From contig JAVVSK010000008.1 of NCBI GenBank assembly GCA_036654235.1, forward strand, positions 29,374 through 93,373: DNA of 64,000 nucleotides. The letters run 5' to 3'. This DNA comes from JAVVSK01 sp036654235 (GTDB taxonomy: Bacteria; Bacillota; Clostridia; Christensenellales; CAG-138). A model generated the notes under the pieces. It was not told the DNA's origin. It saw only the letters and a list, made by a program, of their open reading frames with translations, and did not search any database. Below are positions 35,172 through 43,865 of this stretch, one piece after another (within the stretch, counting starts at the first letter, position 1; each line of letters starts with the position of its first letter). The translations under genes were made by a program, and so were the position numbers.

Positions 35172-35654
35172 AACAGCATTCTCTCCTTAAACCTTTGTGT
35201 AAAGTTATTTTTTTGATTTTTCTATTTTTATTATGTTTGCATTATCAATTAGAGTATTCGGCAATATCTAATATATTGCATCCTTGGGCTATGTTTATTT
35301 TAATAGGAACCTCAAACAGAAATAACTATTCTCATGCAGCTTTTTAATCTTGCCTTAACTGATTTCTGTTTAATTTTTAAAGATTCCTTTTTGTTTTTTC
35401 ATTACAATTCATACCCATTTTAACAGTTCATGTCTTATAATATGGCTTTCCTTATAATAACATAAAATATGCTAACTTACAATAATAGTTTAAATGCACA
35501 AAGAGAAAGACCGCGCTTTTTAACCTAAAAACTTTTATCGGAGAAATACGCTTTAAATAAAATACAAAAAAGAGATGTAAAGATGTAATGTGGATAAAAA
35601 ATAAAGCAATTTTAAGTTAAAAATTATAAGAACCACTATAATTCCGACTTTCGC
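35172..35654. other. AT-rich intergenic region upstream of the signalling operon
   Basis: No gene is seen in these 480 bases. The promoter of the minus-strand operon must lie here, but no box pair is convincing. A single perfect DnaA-box-like TGTGGATAA occurs at 35589-35597; one isolated copy is not evidence for an origin. Confidence 0.4.
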
Positions 35655-35849
35655 TTATTGAGCTATTTCCTGCACACGCCCAACTTTACCATCGTCGAGC
35701 ATAACCTTGATCCCATGGGGATGATAACTGCTGTTCGTCAAGATGCGCGCTACAATACCCTGAGTCAGTTTACCCGTAGGTTGATCTTTTTTCATAATTA
35801 TTTTTACTTTTGCCCCTATTTTTATATCGGCTCTGTTTTGCCCATTCAT
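35655..35849 (-). CDS. YwbE-like small protein
   Basis: The 64-residue protein matches the YwbE/DUF2196 pattern: GAKVKIIMKKDQPTGKLTQGIVARILTNSSYHPHGIKVML, ending VGRVQEI. It is probably a small SH3-like beta barrel. Its function is unknown, though the fold class suggests nucleic-acid or RNA binding. AAAGG lies 9 bases before the ATG. It is a single gene divergent from vanR. Confidence 0.85.
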   Translation of the reverse strand: MNGQNRADIKIGAKVKIIMKKDQPTGKLTQGIVARILTNSSYHPHGIKVMLDDGKVGRVQEIAQ

Positions 35850-36141
35850 ATTATAATACCTTTTTCTTTCAAACTGTTTTTTTATTTAAAACGATAAATG
35901 CCGCGATAAAATATGCATTTGCTTTGTTTTTCATAACTGCTTACCGCCAGTTTAATATTGTCCCCGTTCCTCTGTCAAGCCACATATGCCTTGTAAACTA
36001 CGGCGGAACTGTGTAAAATTACAATAAAGATTAGATATTAGGAAAATCTTAATTTTTTATCGAATTAATAAATTGCTTTTGATTTTATTTTCTTTTATAA
36101 AATAATTCATTGCAAGGTCTTTTGAAAGGAACTTTTAAATT

Positions 36142-36837
36142 ATGAGCGAGCGAATACTCATCGTTGACGATGAACGGGAAATTGCCGATTTGGTAGAGCT
36201 ATATCTAAAAAATGAAAACTATACTGTATTTAAATATTATTCGGCTAAAGAGGCTATAGCCTGCATTGAAGGAACGGATCTCGATCTGGCGATTCTCGAC
36301 GTTATGCTCCCCGATATAACCGGATTCGCAATTTGCAAAAAGATAAGGGAAAAATACAATTATCCCGTTATAATGCTAACCGCGAAAGAAGAAGAAATCG
36401 ATAAGATTACGGGGCTTACCCTTGGCGCTGATGATTATATAACAAAGCCGTTTCGTCCTCTCGAACTTGTTGCGCGGGTAAAGGCTCAGCTACGCCGATA
36501 TAAAAAATATAATTCCGCACCTATGCAAGAAGAAACAATACTCTTTCATTCGGCATTGATGATCGACGTAAAAGAGCATGAATGCCGTTTAAACGAAAGA
36601 CCTCTTTCGCTAACGCCTACCGAATTTTCAATTCTTCGTATGCTTTGCGAACAAAAGGGGAACGTTGTCAGCTCGGAACAGCTTTTTCACGAAATATGGG
36701 GCGATGAATATTTCAATAAAAAAAACAACACTATTACCGTCCATATACGTCATCTTAGAGAAAAAATGGACGATACCGCTGAAAATCCCAAGTATATAAA
36801 AACAGTATGGGGAGTTGGATATAAGATTGAAAAATAG
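36142..36837 (+). CDS. vanR: VanR-type response regulator
   Basis: The 231-residue OmpR-family regulator has a receiver domain (about 1-115: VDDEREI, acceptor Asp in LAILDVMLPD, TAKEEE, and the Lys in YITKPFRPLEL) and a winged-helix domain (about 130-228: LTPTEFSILRMLCEQ, VHIRHLREKM, TVWGVGYKIEK). Position and order (R-S-W-G-XY) identify it as the VanR of a vanG-type glycopeptide resistance cluster. It overlaps the following kinase gene. GAAAGGAAC precedes the ATG. Confidence 0.85.
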   Translation: MSERILIVDDEREIADLVELYLKNENYTVFKYYSAKEAIACIEGTDLDLAILDVMLPDITGFAICKKIREKYNYPVIMLTAKEEEIDKITGLTLGADDYITKPFRPLELVARVKAQLRRYKKYNSAPMQEETILFHSALMIDVKEHECRLNERPLSLTPTEFSILRMLCEQKGNVVSSEQLFHEIWGDEYFNKKNNTITVHIRHLREKMDDTAENPKYIKTVWGVGYKIEK

Positions 36838-37975
36838 TGCGCGAAAAAAACCGGACTACAGACAATTAAAAAATAAGCTTTTTAGGAATGTGATATTGAC
36901 AATTATCGCGGCTATCACTGTCGTATTTCTCATTCTTCTTTTCTTTCGCGGAAAGCTCGGGGATTTTATCGTTCAAGGTATAACCGTTATATTCAATGTT
37001 CAATATAACGATGCTCTAAATTTTTATCAAACTTTTTTTAGAAATAATATTGAATATTACCTAATAGCTGCCTTTATTGTTTTTTTCCTTCTTCTCTTTC
37101 GATTACTCCTCTCCTGGTTTACAAAATATTTTAACGAGATAAATGACGGAATAGATAAGCTCATAGCGGACGATGGGAAAAATATTGCGCTTTCACCCGA
37201 GATGGATTTTATGGAGCGTAAGCTGAACGTATTGAAAGAAACCCTTGAGAAACGCGAACGTGAAGCTAAAGAAGCGGAACAAAAGAAAAACGATTTAATA
37301 ATGTATTTAGCGCACGATATAAAAACGCCTCTCACCTCGGTAATCGGCTATTTAAGTCTTTTAGACGAGGCCACCGATATGCCAATACAACAAAAGGCCA
37401 AATATGTAAATATTACCCTTAAAAAAGCATATCGTTTAGAACAGCTCATAAATGAGTTTTTCGAAATTACGCGCTATAATCTTAGGGCTATGCCTTTAGA
37501 GAAAAAAAATATTGATATCGTCTATATGTTACTCCAAATGACGGATGAAGCTTATCCCCAACTTGCGGCGCACGAGAAAAGAACCGTTGTCAACGCTCCC
37601 GAAGATATGATGATTTACGGCGATCCTAATAAGCTTGCGCGCGTTTTTAATAACATCTTAAAAAACGCGATTGCCTACAGTAATGACGGAAGCGTAATTG
37701 AGATTTCGGCGGATATTCGCGGGGCAATGAGCGTTATCCAATTTAAAAACGAGGGAAGTATTCCAAAAGAAAAGCTCAATTCTATATTTGAAAAATTTTA
37801 TCGTTTAGACGACGCGCGCTCCTCCGACACCGGCGGCACCGGATTAGGTCTAGCTATAGCTAAAGAAATCGTAACGCTACATGGAGGAACGATAGAGGTG
37901 GAAAGCGAAAATGGATATACCGCCTTTAAAATTCAGCTTCCGAATATGAAAGTAGGGGAGGATAGGCATAATTAA
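36827..37975 (+). CDS. vanS: VanS-type sensor histidine kinase
   Basis: The 382-residue kinase has two membrane helices (about 21-43 and 72-96) around a short extracellular loop of roughly 30 residues, a HAMP-like linker, HisKA with YLAHDIKTPLTSVIGY (His about 166), and an HATPase domain (NILKNAIAYSNDG, GGTGLGLAIAKEI). The small sensor loop is typical of VanS proteins. The start is taken as TTG 36827, with GGGGAG 12 bases upstream; TTG 36815 directly abuts that site. It overlaps vanR by 11 bases. A strong hairpin follows. Confidence 0.85.
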   Translation: MKNSARKKPDYRQLKNKLFRNVILTIIAAITVVFLILLFFRGKLGDFIVQGITVIFNVQYNDALNFYQTFFRNNIEYYLIAAFIVFFLLLFRLLLSWFTKYFNEINDGIDKLIADDGKNIALSPEMDFMERKLNVLKETLEKREREAKEAEQKKNDLIMYLAHDIKTPLTSVIGYLSLLDEATDMPIQQKAKYVNITLKKAYRLEQLINEFFEITRYNLRAMPLEKKNIDIVYMLLQMTDEAYPQLAAHEKRTVVNAPEDMMIYGDPNKLARVFNNILKNAIAYSNDGSVIEISADIRGAMSVIQFKNEGSIPKEKLNSIFEKFYRLDDARSSDTGGTGLGLAIAKEIVTLHGGTIEVESENGYTAFKIQLPNMKVGEDRHN

Positions 37976-38035
37976 GAAAACCTCCTTTCTATCTCTACTT
38001 TTCCTTAATAACTTAAAAACTTAATATTAAAGTTT

Positions 38036-38082
38036 AGCCCGTTTATTTTCGATATGATAATCATACCAAAAATAAACGGGCT
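38036..38082 (+). terminator. Terminator or attenuator between vanS and vanW
   Basis: AGCCCGTTTATTTT (38036-38049) and AAAATAAACGGGCT (38069-38082) form a perfect 14-bp stem. The loop contains another palindrome (TATGATAATCATA) and a T-rich run follows. Only 24 bases separate it from vanW, so no promoter fits downstream of it. Confidence 0.7.
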
Positions 38083-38106
38083 TTTATTAAACGAGAGGAA
38101 TAAATT

Positions 38107-38928
38107 ATGATCAGAAACAGAAAACGATTGACTCAAATATTCTCTTGGCTATTTCCGTTTCGAAAAAAGCAGAGGATGTTTTTCTTTTATTTAAAGATGC
38201 ACTTCGATAAAAATCATTACGCGAGATCTATATTGAAAACGGATTTGCCCTATAAACTTTTTGAAAATCATTCCCCTCTTTATAACCGCGAAACGGGCTT
38301 CGATATGCTCTATCAAGAAAATAAAGTTTTTAACCTAAAGCTGGCTGCGCCAAATCTGAATGGGCTTCTTATTAAACCGGGCGAAACATTTTCATTTTGT
38401 CTCGCTACACGCTATGCCGATAGACAAACTCAATATAAAGACGGGCTTACGGTAATCGACGGAAAATTAACTACGGAAAAGGGCGGAGGAATGTGCCAAA
38501 TGAGCAATCTGCTTTTTCTTATGTTTTTACATACTCCCCTTACCATAATCGAGAGGCATGGTCACGGAGTAAAGAACTTTAAAGAGTCTGAAAACAACGC
38601 GCTAATGGGTATTGATGCAACTATTTCAAGGGGATGGCTGGATTTAAAGCTAAAGAACGAAACAAATTTTACATTCCAAATTTGCATCGATTTTGACGCC
38701 GAAAACATAATAGGGCGTATTTTTATAGACGAGGATATCGGTATTCACTATGAGCTGAAAAACGAAGAACTAATTTATTTTAGAAAAGACAACGCTATTT
38801 TTGAGCAAGTAAAAGTCTATAGAAGTCAGATATCCGACGCAACCGGTGAGAAAAGCAATAGAAAGCTGCTTTATGAAAACAGTTGTAAAATTGGATATAA
38901 GCTTCCTCTCGATACTAAAGTCAATTAA
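38107..38928 (+). CDS. vanW: VanW family protein
   Basis: VanW is an accessory protein of vanB and vanG clusters with unknown biochemical function. The 273-residue protein contains the VanW core LKPGETFSF-like LIKPGETFSFC, then TEKGGGMCQMSNLLFLMFL and TIIERHGHGVKNF. No signal peptide is seen; a basic amphipathic N-terminus (MIRNRKRLTQIFSWLFPF) may associate with the membrane. GAGAGG lies 8 bases before the ATG. It heads the vanW-vanG-vanXY unit and ends 14 bases before vanG. Confidence 0.9.
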   Translation: MIRNRKRLTQIFSWLFPFRKKQRMFFFYLKMHFDKNHYARSILKTDLPYKLFENHSPLYNRETGFDMLYQENKVFNLKLAAPNLNGLLIKPGETFSFCLATRYADRQTQYKDGLTVIDGKLTTEKGGGMCQMSNLLFLMFLHTPLTIIERHGHGVKNFKESENNALMGIDATISRGWLDLKLKNETNFTFQICIDFDAENIIGRIFIDEDIGIHYELKNEELIYFRKDNAIFEQVKVYRSQISDATGEKSNRKLLYENSCKIGYKLPLDTKVN

Positions 38929-38942
38929 AAAGGAGAAAACAC

Positions 38943-39992
38943 ATGAACAAATTAAACGTAGCTATTATTTTTGGGGGATGCTCCTCCGAATATGAGATCT
39001 CCCTAAAATCCGCATGTTCGGTTATAAGGCACATTGATATTGATAAATATAGACCTATTTTAATAGGAATTTCCCGAACCGGAAACTGGTTTCGATATTT
39101 GGGTAATATTGAGAATATCGAAAACGATACTTGGTGCAATCCCGTGGACTGTATCCCCGCCATTATTTCTCCCGGTCGCGATATACATGGGCTATTGGAG
39201 TTTAGCGGCGACAGCGTAAATAAACGCCACATTGACGCGGCCTTCCCCGTTCTGCATGGAAAAAACGGCGAAGACGGAACAATTCAGGGTTTACTTGAAC
39301 TTGCCGATATTCCCGTTATAGGATGCGCAACGCTTTGCTCCGCTACATGTATGGATAAGGACATAGCGCATAAGATCGCGCATTCGGTCGGAATTCGCGT
39401 TCCGCGTTCATTCGTCGTTGAAAACAATAAAGACCGCTTTAGAACTTTATCTTTGGCCGAAAACATAGGTTACCCGTTATTCGTAAAACCCGTAAAAGGA
39501 GGCTCATCTTATGGAATAACTAAAATTGTAAAAAAAGGAGATCTTTCTGATGCGATAAAGTTGGCTTTTGAATATGACGAGCGTGTTTTGATCGAAGAGG
39601 CTATTGCAGGCTCCGAGGTCGGATGCGCCGTATTGGGAAATGACATTTTAACAGTTGGGGATGTAGACGAAATTGAGCTTGAGGAAGGTTTTTTCGATTT
39701 TAATAAAAAATATAGCCGCGTAGCCTCTAAAATCCACATTCCTGCGAGAATAGACGAAAAAAAAGCGGAGGAAGTAAAGTTGACGGCGAAAGCTATTTAT
39801 AAGGCTCTAAATTGCCGCGGTTTTGCGCGGGTCGATATGTTTTTGACACCGAAAGGCGAAATAGTTTTCAATGAGGTAAATACAACCCCCGGGCTTAGCA
39901 ATAATAGCCGCTACCCAAACATGTTAAAGGCAATCGGAATGACATTTAAAGATATTGTCTCAGCGGTCATTGATTTGGCGGTAAAAAAATGA
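38943..39992 (+). CDS. vanG: D-alanine--D-serine ligase, VanG type
   Basis: The 349-residue ATP-grasp ligase would make D-Ala-D-Ser, lowering vancomycin affinity of peptidoglycan precursors. Visible are the N-terminal VAIIFGGCSSEYEISLKSA, the PVLHGKNGEDGTIQGLLEL motif, ATP-grasp FVKPVKGGSSYGITKI, the omega-loop region FFDFNKKYSR and the C-terminal FARVDMFLTPKGEIVFNEVNTTPGL. The overall pattern fits the VanG/VanC/VanE side of the family rather than VanA/VanB D-lactate ligases or housekeeping Ddl, and the genetic context supports this. AAGGAG precedes the ATG, and the stop overlaps the vanXY start. Confidence 0.87.
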   Translation: MNKLNVAIIFGGCSSEYEISLKSACSVIRHIDIDKYRPILIGISRTGNWFRYLGNIENIENDTWCNPVDCIPAIISPGRDIHGLLEFSGDSVNKRHIDAAFPVLHGKNGEDGTIQGLLELADIPVIGCATLCSATCMDKDIAHKIAHSVGIRVPRSFVVENNKDRFRTLSLAENIGYPLFVKPVKGGSSYGITKIVKKGDLSDAIKLAFEYDERVLIEEAIAGSEVGCAVLGNDILTVGDVDEIELEEGFFDFNKKYSRVASKIHIPARIDEKKAEEVKLTAKAIYKALNCRGFARVDMFLTPKGEIVFNEVNTTPGLSNNSRYPNMLKAIGMTFKDIVSAVIDLAVKK

Positions 39993-40765
39993 AAACAGAA
40001 GTATTGAAAAATATAGATATAGCAAAAGGAAATTTAATCCTCGTCAATCGCGAATATTCTTATCGCGGAGATATATCTGAAAAAGCACTCGTAGCAATAG
40101 ACGATAAAAATAAAAAAGTCTTACTTGAAGAAAGAATCGCCTGTATTTTCAAAAAGCTCATTGAGGAACTTTGCGCTTTTGAAGATATAACCGCAATTAG
40201 CGGATGGCGGTCGCAACTTGAACAAGAACGGATTTACAAAAGCTCCGCGCTTGATAATGGGGCTGAATTTACAAAAAAATTTGTTGCGCTTCCGGGGCAT
40301 AGCGAACACCAAACGGGCTTGGCTATCGACCTCGCTCTAAAGGCTACCAATATTGACTTTTTACGCCCCAATTTTCCATATACGGGTGTTTGCAAAGCGT
40401 TTCGCAAAAAAGCCCTTCGTTTCGGCTTCGTCGAACGCTATCCAAAAGGTAAAGAGAGCATAACCGATATCGCTCATGAACCATGGCACTTTCGATATGT
40501 CGGATCTCCGCATTCCGAAATAATTATGCAATTCGGATTTGCTCTCGAAGAATATATCGCTTTCTTAAAGCAATATCCATATGGGGGAACACCCTTCATA
40601 TATAATCTTGCGGGCTACAAAACGGAGGTTTCATATTTAGCGGCGGAAAAAGGAGTTAAAACTCCTTTAGAAATCTCTGATGACTTCCCATATTTAGTAT
40701 CCGGAAACAACATTGATGGTTTTATCATTACCGTTTGGAAATCCGAAAAACGGATTTCCTCATAG
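39989..40765 (+). CDS. vanXY: VanXY bifunctional D,D-dipeptidase/carboxypeptidase
   Basis: The 258-residue zinc peptidase removes D-Ala-D-Ala-ending precursors. It shows the VanY-type motifs SGWRSQLEQERIY, LPGHSEHQTGLAIDLA (zinc His and Asp, about 103-115) and IAHEPWHFRYVG (catalytic Glu and zinc His, about 160-170). No signal peptide or membrane anchor is present, as expected for cytoplasmic VanXY rather than VanY. It overlaps vanG by 4 bases (ATGA). The vanT serine racemase that normally follows in vanC, vanE and vanG clusters is absent; a converging efflux gene follows instead. Confidence 0.88.
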   Translation: MKTEVLKNIDIAKGNLILVNREYSYRGDISEKALVAIDDKNKKVLLEERIACIFKKLIEELCAFEDITAISGWRSQLEQERIYKSSALDNGAEFTKKFVALPGHSEHQTGLAIDLALKATNIDFLRPNFPYTGVCKAFRKKALRFGFVERYPKGKESITDIAHEPWHFRYVGSPHSEIIMQFGFALEEYIAFLKQYPYGGTPFIYNLAGYKTEVSYLAAEKGVKTPLEISDDFPYLVSGNNIDGFIITVWKSEKRISS

Positions 40766-40779
40766 CTTATAATCAAGAG

Positions 40780-42090
40780 TTAAGTTCTTTCACCTGAACC
40801 GCATTTTTTTCTCGAATGCAAGACAAAAAATAATCCGACCATTGATAAAATAAATTGCGTTACGGGAATCGACAGCCATACGCCCTGTAATTTTAAAAAC
40901 GGAGGCAATACAAATATAACTAAAAAAGTGAGAACAATTGGTTCGCCGCAAATTAAAATATGCGCATATTTATGTTTTTGCGTTGCGTAAAAATACGATG
41001 TCGTAACGCGTAAAAAAGCCAAAAATACGAAGCCTGAAAGAAAGTAAGGCAAAACCTGCGCATACATATTTGCCGCCGCTTCGGACGCACCGAACAATAT
41101 CGGCATAATATTTCGCAATAGGTAGAGCACCAGCATAGAGAAAATAGCCGTAAGCGGAGCAAATATATATGCCATTTTACGAACCTTTTTAAGCGCTACC
41201 GTATCGTTTGCACCATAATATCTTCCAAAGAGAGGCTGCGAACCGTCGCCTATACCTTGAAGTAGCAACTGTACGACGCATATTACGTAGCTGATAATCG
41301 CATAGCAGGCAACCGCCAACTCGTTTCCATAGACCATAGACGCTTTATTTAAAACAATAACTATTATATTTGGGCTTAAAGTCAGTCCAAAAGGAGATAG
41401 CGCGGTAAACAAAACATCTTTTACAATTTTAAGTTCTATTTTTATTTTTGCATTGAAAGAACGCCTATTTTTCATTATTAAAAATATAAGGCATGGGATC
41501 ATTGTAATCGCTTCCCCAATTACGGTTGCAACAGCCGCTCCCGTCGCACCGTAAGAAAGTACCGAGATAAAGAGCCAATCTAAAATAATATTACTTATAA
41601 ACCCGGATACCATTGCCCACATTGCAAGAAGCGCTCCGTTATAGTTTCTTATAATCGGGATCAAGCCTACCCCTAAAATTTGAAAAACAGAGCCTAAAGC
41701 GATAACCCTCATATAATCCGAAGCATGTTCCAAAATAATATTGCTTGCGCCGAACAGCTTTAAAATCGGAACGTTGAATATGCTTAAAAAAACGGTCATA
41801 AGAATGCTGAATATAACGAGAAGCAAGCTCGTCGTCTCTAAATATTTTTTCTCTTTTTCCGCTTCGCCTTTTCCAATACAAATAGCAATCCAAATCGCCC
41901 CTGCCATCCCTATACCCATTCCCACCGCCTGAATAAGTGCGGATAGAGGATAGGCAATATTAATTGCGGCTAAGCCTAAGTCACCTATATTTCGCCCGAC
42001 GAATATTCCGTCGACGATAGCATATATACCAGAAAATGCAAAGGAAACCATAGCCGGTAGAACATTTTGCCAAAATTTCTTTTTTACCAT
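40780..42090 (-). CDS. MATE-family efflux transporter
   Basis: The 436-residue protein has about 12 membrane helices and a MATE/MepA-like pattern (GIYAIVDGIFVGRNIGDLGLAAINIAYPL; GIGDGSQPLFGRYYGA). Such proteins export cationic drugs or dyes using Na+ or H+ gradients. The ATG overlaps the end of the marR gene by 7 bases, so the regulator and pump form an operon. It converges with vanXY with only 14 bases between the stops. The substrate is unknown. Confidence 0.9.
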   Translation of the reverse strand: MVKKKFWQNVLPAMVSFAFSGIYAIVDGIFVGRNIGDLGLAAINIAYPLSALIQAVGMGIGMAGAIWIAICIGKGEAEKEKKYLETTSLLLVIFSILMTVFLSIFNVPILKLFGASNIILEHASDYMRVIALGSVFQILGVGLIPIIRNYNGALLAMWAMVSGFISNIILDWLFISVLSYGATGAAVATVIGEAITMIPCLIFLIMKNRRSFNAKIKIELKIVKDVLFTALSPFGLTLSPNIIVIVLNKASMVYGNELAVACYAIISYVICVVQLLLQGIGDGSQPLFGRYYGANDTVALKKVRKMAYIFAPLTAIFSMLVLYLLRNIMPILFGASEAAANMYAQVLPYFLSGFVFLAFLRVTTSYFYATQKHKYAHILICGEPIVLTFLVIFVLPPFLKLQGVWLSIPVTQFILSMVGLFFVLHSRKKCGSGERT

Positions 42091-42539
42091 TCCAACTCAT
42101 CCTCGACCATTTCTTCCTTTAATAACTTATAAAATAAATTGTTCGCATCTATCATATTTTGGCGAAGCTCACTGCCCATTTTATCTAAAACAGAAACCTC
42201 AATCCCGTATAATTTACCTAAAATTCCGTCCGCATAGCTCAAACCCGAATCGGTCAACTTTATTATTTTATTTCTCCTATCGTTTGCGTCTGACTCGTAA
42301 AAAATACAGCCCTTTCGCTCAAGTTCCTTTAAAATAGAGCTTACCGTTTGTTTTGGCATAAACCATTCGTCGCATATTTTACTCTGACAGCAGTTATCTC
42401 TGTCATTGTAAATTGCGTATAGAGTAAAGAGCGTATGCGCGTTCACGCCTCTTTTTTTTGCCCATGTACTATATAGCCCATTGATGCTGTTCCATGAAAT
42501 ATAGGTTTCTTTCAGTTGTTTTTCAAGATTTTTATTCAT
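42084..42539 (-). CDS. MarR-family transcriptional regulator
   Basis: The 151-residue protein has the MarR winged-helix pattern: GVNAHTLFTLYAIYND, CDEWFMPKQTVSSILKELERKGCIFYE (recognition helix) and DRRNKIIKLTDSG (wing). The start at 42539 follows AAAGGAAAAGTT; longer in-frame starts would read into the operator repeats and are rejected. It precedes and overlaps a MATE pump gene, so it probably represses the pair through the tandem repeats in its own promoter. Confidence 0.88.
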   Translation of the reverse strand: MNKNLEKQLKETYISWNSINGLYSTWAKKRGVNAHTLFTLYAIYNDRDNCCQSKICDEWFMPKQTVSSILKELERKGCIFYESDANDRRNKIIKLTDSGLSYADGILGKLYGIEVSVLDKMGSELRQNMIDANNLFYKLLKEEMVEDELEW

Positions 42540-42552
42540 AACTTTTCCTTTG

Positions 42553-42604
42553 TTGTAGTCTGATTTCAGGTCTTTATTGTAGTCCGATTTCAGACTAATG
42601 TCAA
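42553..42604 (-). promoter_or_regulatory. marR-MATE promoter with tandem operator
   Basis: On the minus strand TTGACA (42604-42599) and TACAAT (42581-42576) are 17 bases apart. Two direct repeats of CTGAAATC(G/A)GACTACAA occupy 42593-42577 (spacer and -10) and 42569-42553 (start of transcript), with a 24-base period and 16 of 17 bases identical. Repressor binding at either would block transcription. Confidence 0.75.
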
Positions 42605-42641
42605 TGGGCACAAAATATAATATTTTGATCTGAAAAAGCTG

Positions 42642-42670
42642 TTGCAATTACTCTCTTTACATGATAAAAT
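42642..42670 (+). promoter_or_regulatory. Probable promoter of rpmB
   Basis: TTGCAA (42642-42647) and TAAAAT (42665-42670) are separated by 17 bases, about 67 bases before rpmB and divergent from the marR promoter. Confidence 0.5.
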
Positions 42671-42736
42671 ATTCGTCGGTATTGATTTAGACGGGAAGTT
42701 CCCGTTTGGGATACAGCTTTTAAGGAGGTGTTTAGG

Positions 42737-42928
42737 ATGGGAAAATTTTGTGAAGTATGCCAAAAAGGCGTGATGTCCGGCAATAAGGTAAGCCATTCCA
42801 ATAGAAAATCTCGCCGCGCTTGGGCTCCCAACATTCAGCGTGTCAGAGTTATTGTTGACGGAACGCATAAAAGAATGGAAGTTTGTACGCGCTGCCTCCG
42901 TTCCGGCAAGGTTCAAAGAAGTGTTTAA
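42737..42928 (+). CDS. rpmB: 50S ribosomal protein L28
   Basis: The 63-residue protein MGKFCEVCQKGVMSGNKVSHS ... MEVCTRCLRSGKVQ is the zinc-binding (C+) form of L28 with two CxxC pairs. AGGAGGTG lies 6 bases before the ATG at 42737; an in-frame start at 42728 would overlap this site and is rejected. It is a single-gene unit. Confidence 0.95.
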   Translation: MGKFCEVCQKGVMSGNKVSHSNRKSRRAWAPNIQRVRVIVDGTHKRMEVCTRCLRSGKVQRSV

Positions 42929-42963
42929 TTTTTCTTTTTTTCTGTAATTTCCCTTGTTTAAGC

Positions 42964-43003
42964 GGAAGGTTGTCCTCTTTTTTGAGGAGCCTTCCTCTTT
43001 TTT
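42964..43003 (+). terminator. Intrinsic terminator after rpmB
   Basis: GGAAGG...TCCTC and GAGGA..CCTTCC (ending 42995) form a long hairpin, followed by a run of T residues. Confidence 0.85.
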
Positions 43004-43094
43004 TTGCATGTTTTTGACATGTTCATTTGTACTTGTCGCTTTGTTACGATATAATTGATTACCGGATAATAAAAATGTGCGGGAGGCTACGATG

Positions 43095-43865
43095 ATGGCA
43101 AAAATAATGGCTATCGCGAATCAAAAAGGCGGAGTTGGAAAAACAACTACCGCCGTCAACCTATCCGCCTGTCTCGCGGAAAAGGGCAATAGAGTTTTAG
43201 CCCTCGACATAGACCCGCAGGGAAATATGACCAGCGGTCTAGGAGTTGATAAAGATAAGCTAAGTCATAATATATATGATGTTATAATAAACGGAGCCGG
43301 CGCAAGGGACTGTATCGTAAATACCGTCGCTCCCGGCTTAGACATTATCCCCTCGAAAATTGAGCTGGCCGGTGCCGAAGTCGAGCTAGTCGGAATGATG
43401 GCGAGAGAACATGTTTTAAAACGCGCGCTGACCGAGTTGCGCCCCGATTACGATTTTATCGTTATCGACTGTCCCCCGTCATTAGGTCTTATAACAATAA
43501 ACGCGCTCACCGCCGCCGATACTCTCCTCGTCCCGATACAATGCGAATATTACGCTCTTGAAGGGCTCTCGCAGCTCATGAATACGGTTAAACTCGTTCG
43601 GATGCATCTTAACCCGGAACTCGACGTTGAGGGCGTTGTACTGACCATGTTCGACGCTAGGACGAACCTTTCGGCTCAGGTCGTAAAGGAAGTTAAAAAG
43701 TTCTTTAAAAATAAGGTATATGATACGATTATTCCGCGTTCAATACGTCTTGGCGAAGCGCCCAGCTATGGCTTGCCTATAAGCATGTATGACCCGCGTT
43801 GTACCGGAGCGCGCGCATATTTCGATTTAGCGGATGAGCTTTTAAGTAAGGGAGAGGAAACATGA
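43095..43865 (+). CDS. parA: Chromosome-partitioning ATPase ParA/Soj
   Basis: The 256-residue deviant Walker ATPase starts MAKIMAIANQKGGVGKTTTAVNLSA, with the signature Lys, DIDPQGNMTSGLG, and VIDCPPSLGLIT. It works with ParB in origin segregation and regulates DnaA in related bacteria. The start at 43095 is 8 bases after GGGAGG; ATG 43092 or GTG 43077 are less well placed. It overlaps parB by 4 bases. Lengths and motifs fit the chromosomal Soj type, not plasmid ParA with an N-terminal helix-turn-helix. Confidence 0.93.
   Translation: MAKIMAIANQKGGVGKTTTAVNLSACLAEKGNRVLALDIDPQGNMTSGLGVDKDKLSHNIYDVIINGAGARDCIVNTVAPGLDIIPSKIELAGAEVELVGMMAREHVLKRALTELRPDYDFIVIDCPPSLGLITINALTAADTLLVPIQCEYYALEGLSQLMNTVKLVRMHLNPELDVEGVVLTMFDARTNLSAQVVKEVKKFFKNKVYDTIIPRSIRLGEAPSYGLPISMYDPRCTGARAYFDLADELLSKGEET

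Noticed and set aside
35589..35597. Perfect DnaA-box-like TGTGGATAA, possible origin
   Set aside because: Only a single box, with no cluster, no dnaA or dnaN nearby and no unwinding element; chance occurrence in AT-rich DNA is likely.
43026..43055. parAB promoter around TATAAT 43050-43055
   Set aside because: TATAAT is good, but no -35 box at 16-18 bases is convincing (TTGTCG is 11 bases away and TTGACA is 32), so it is not listed as a feature.
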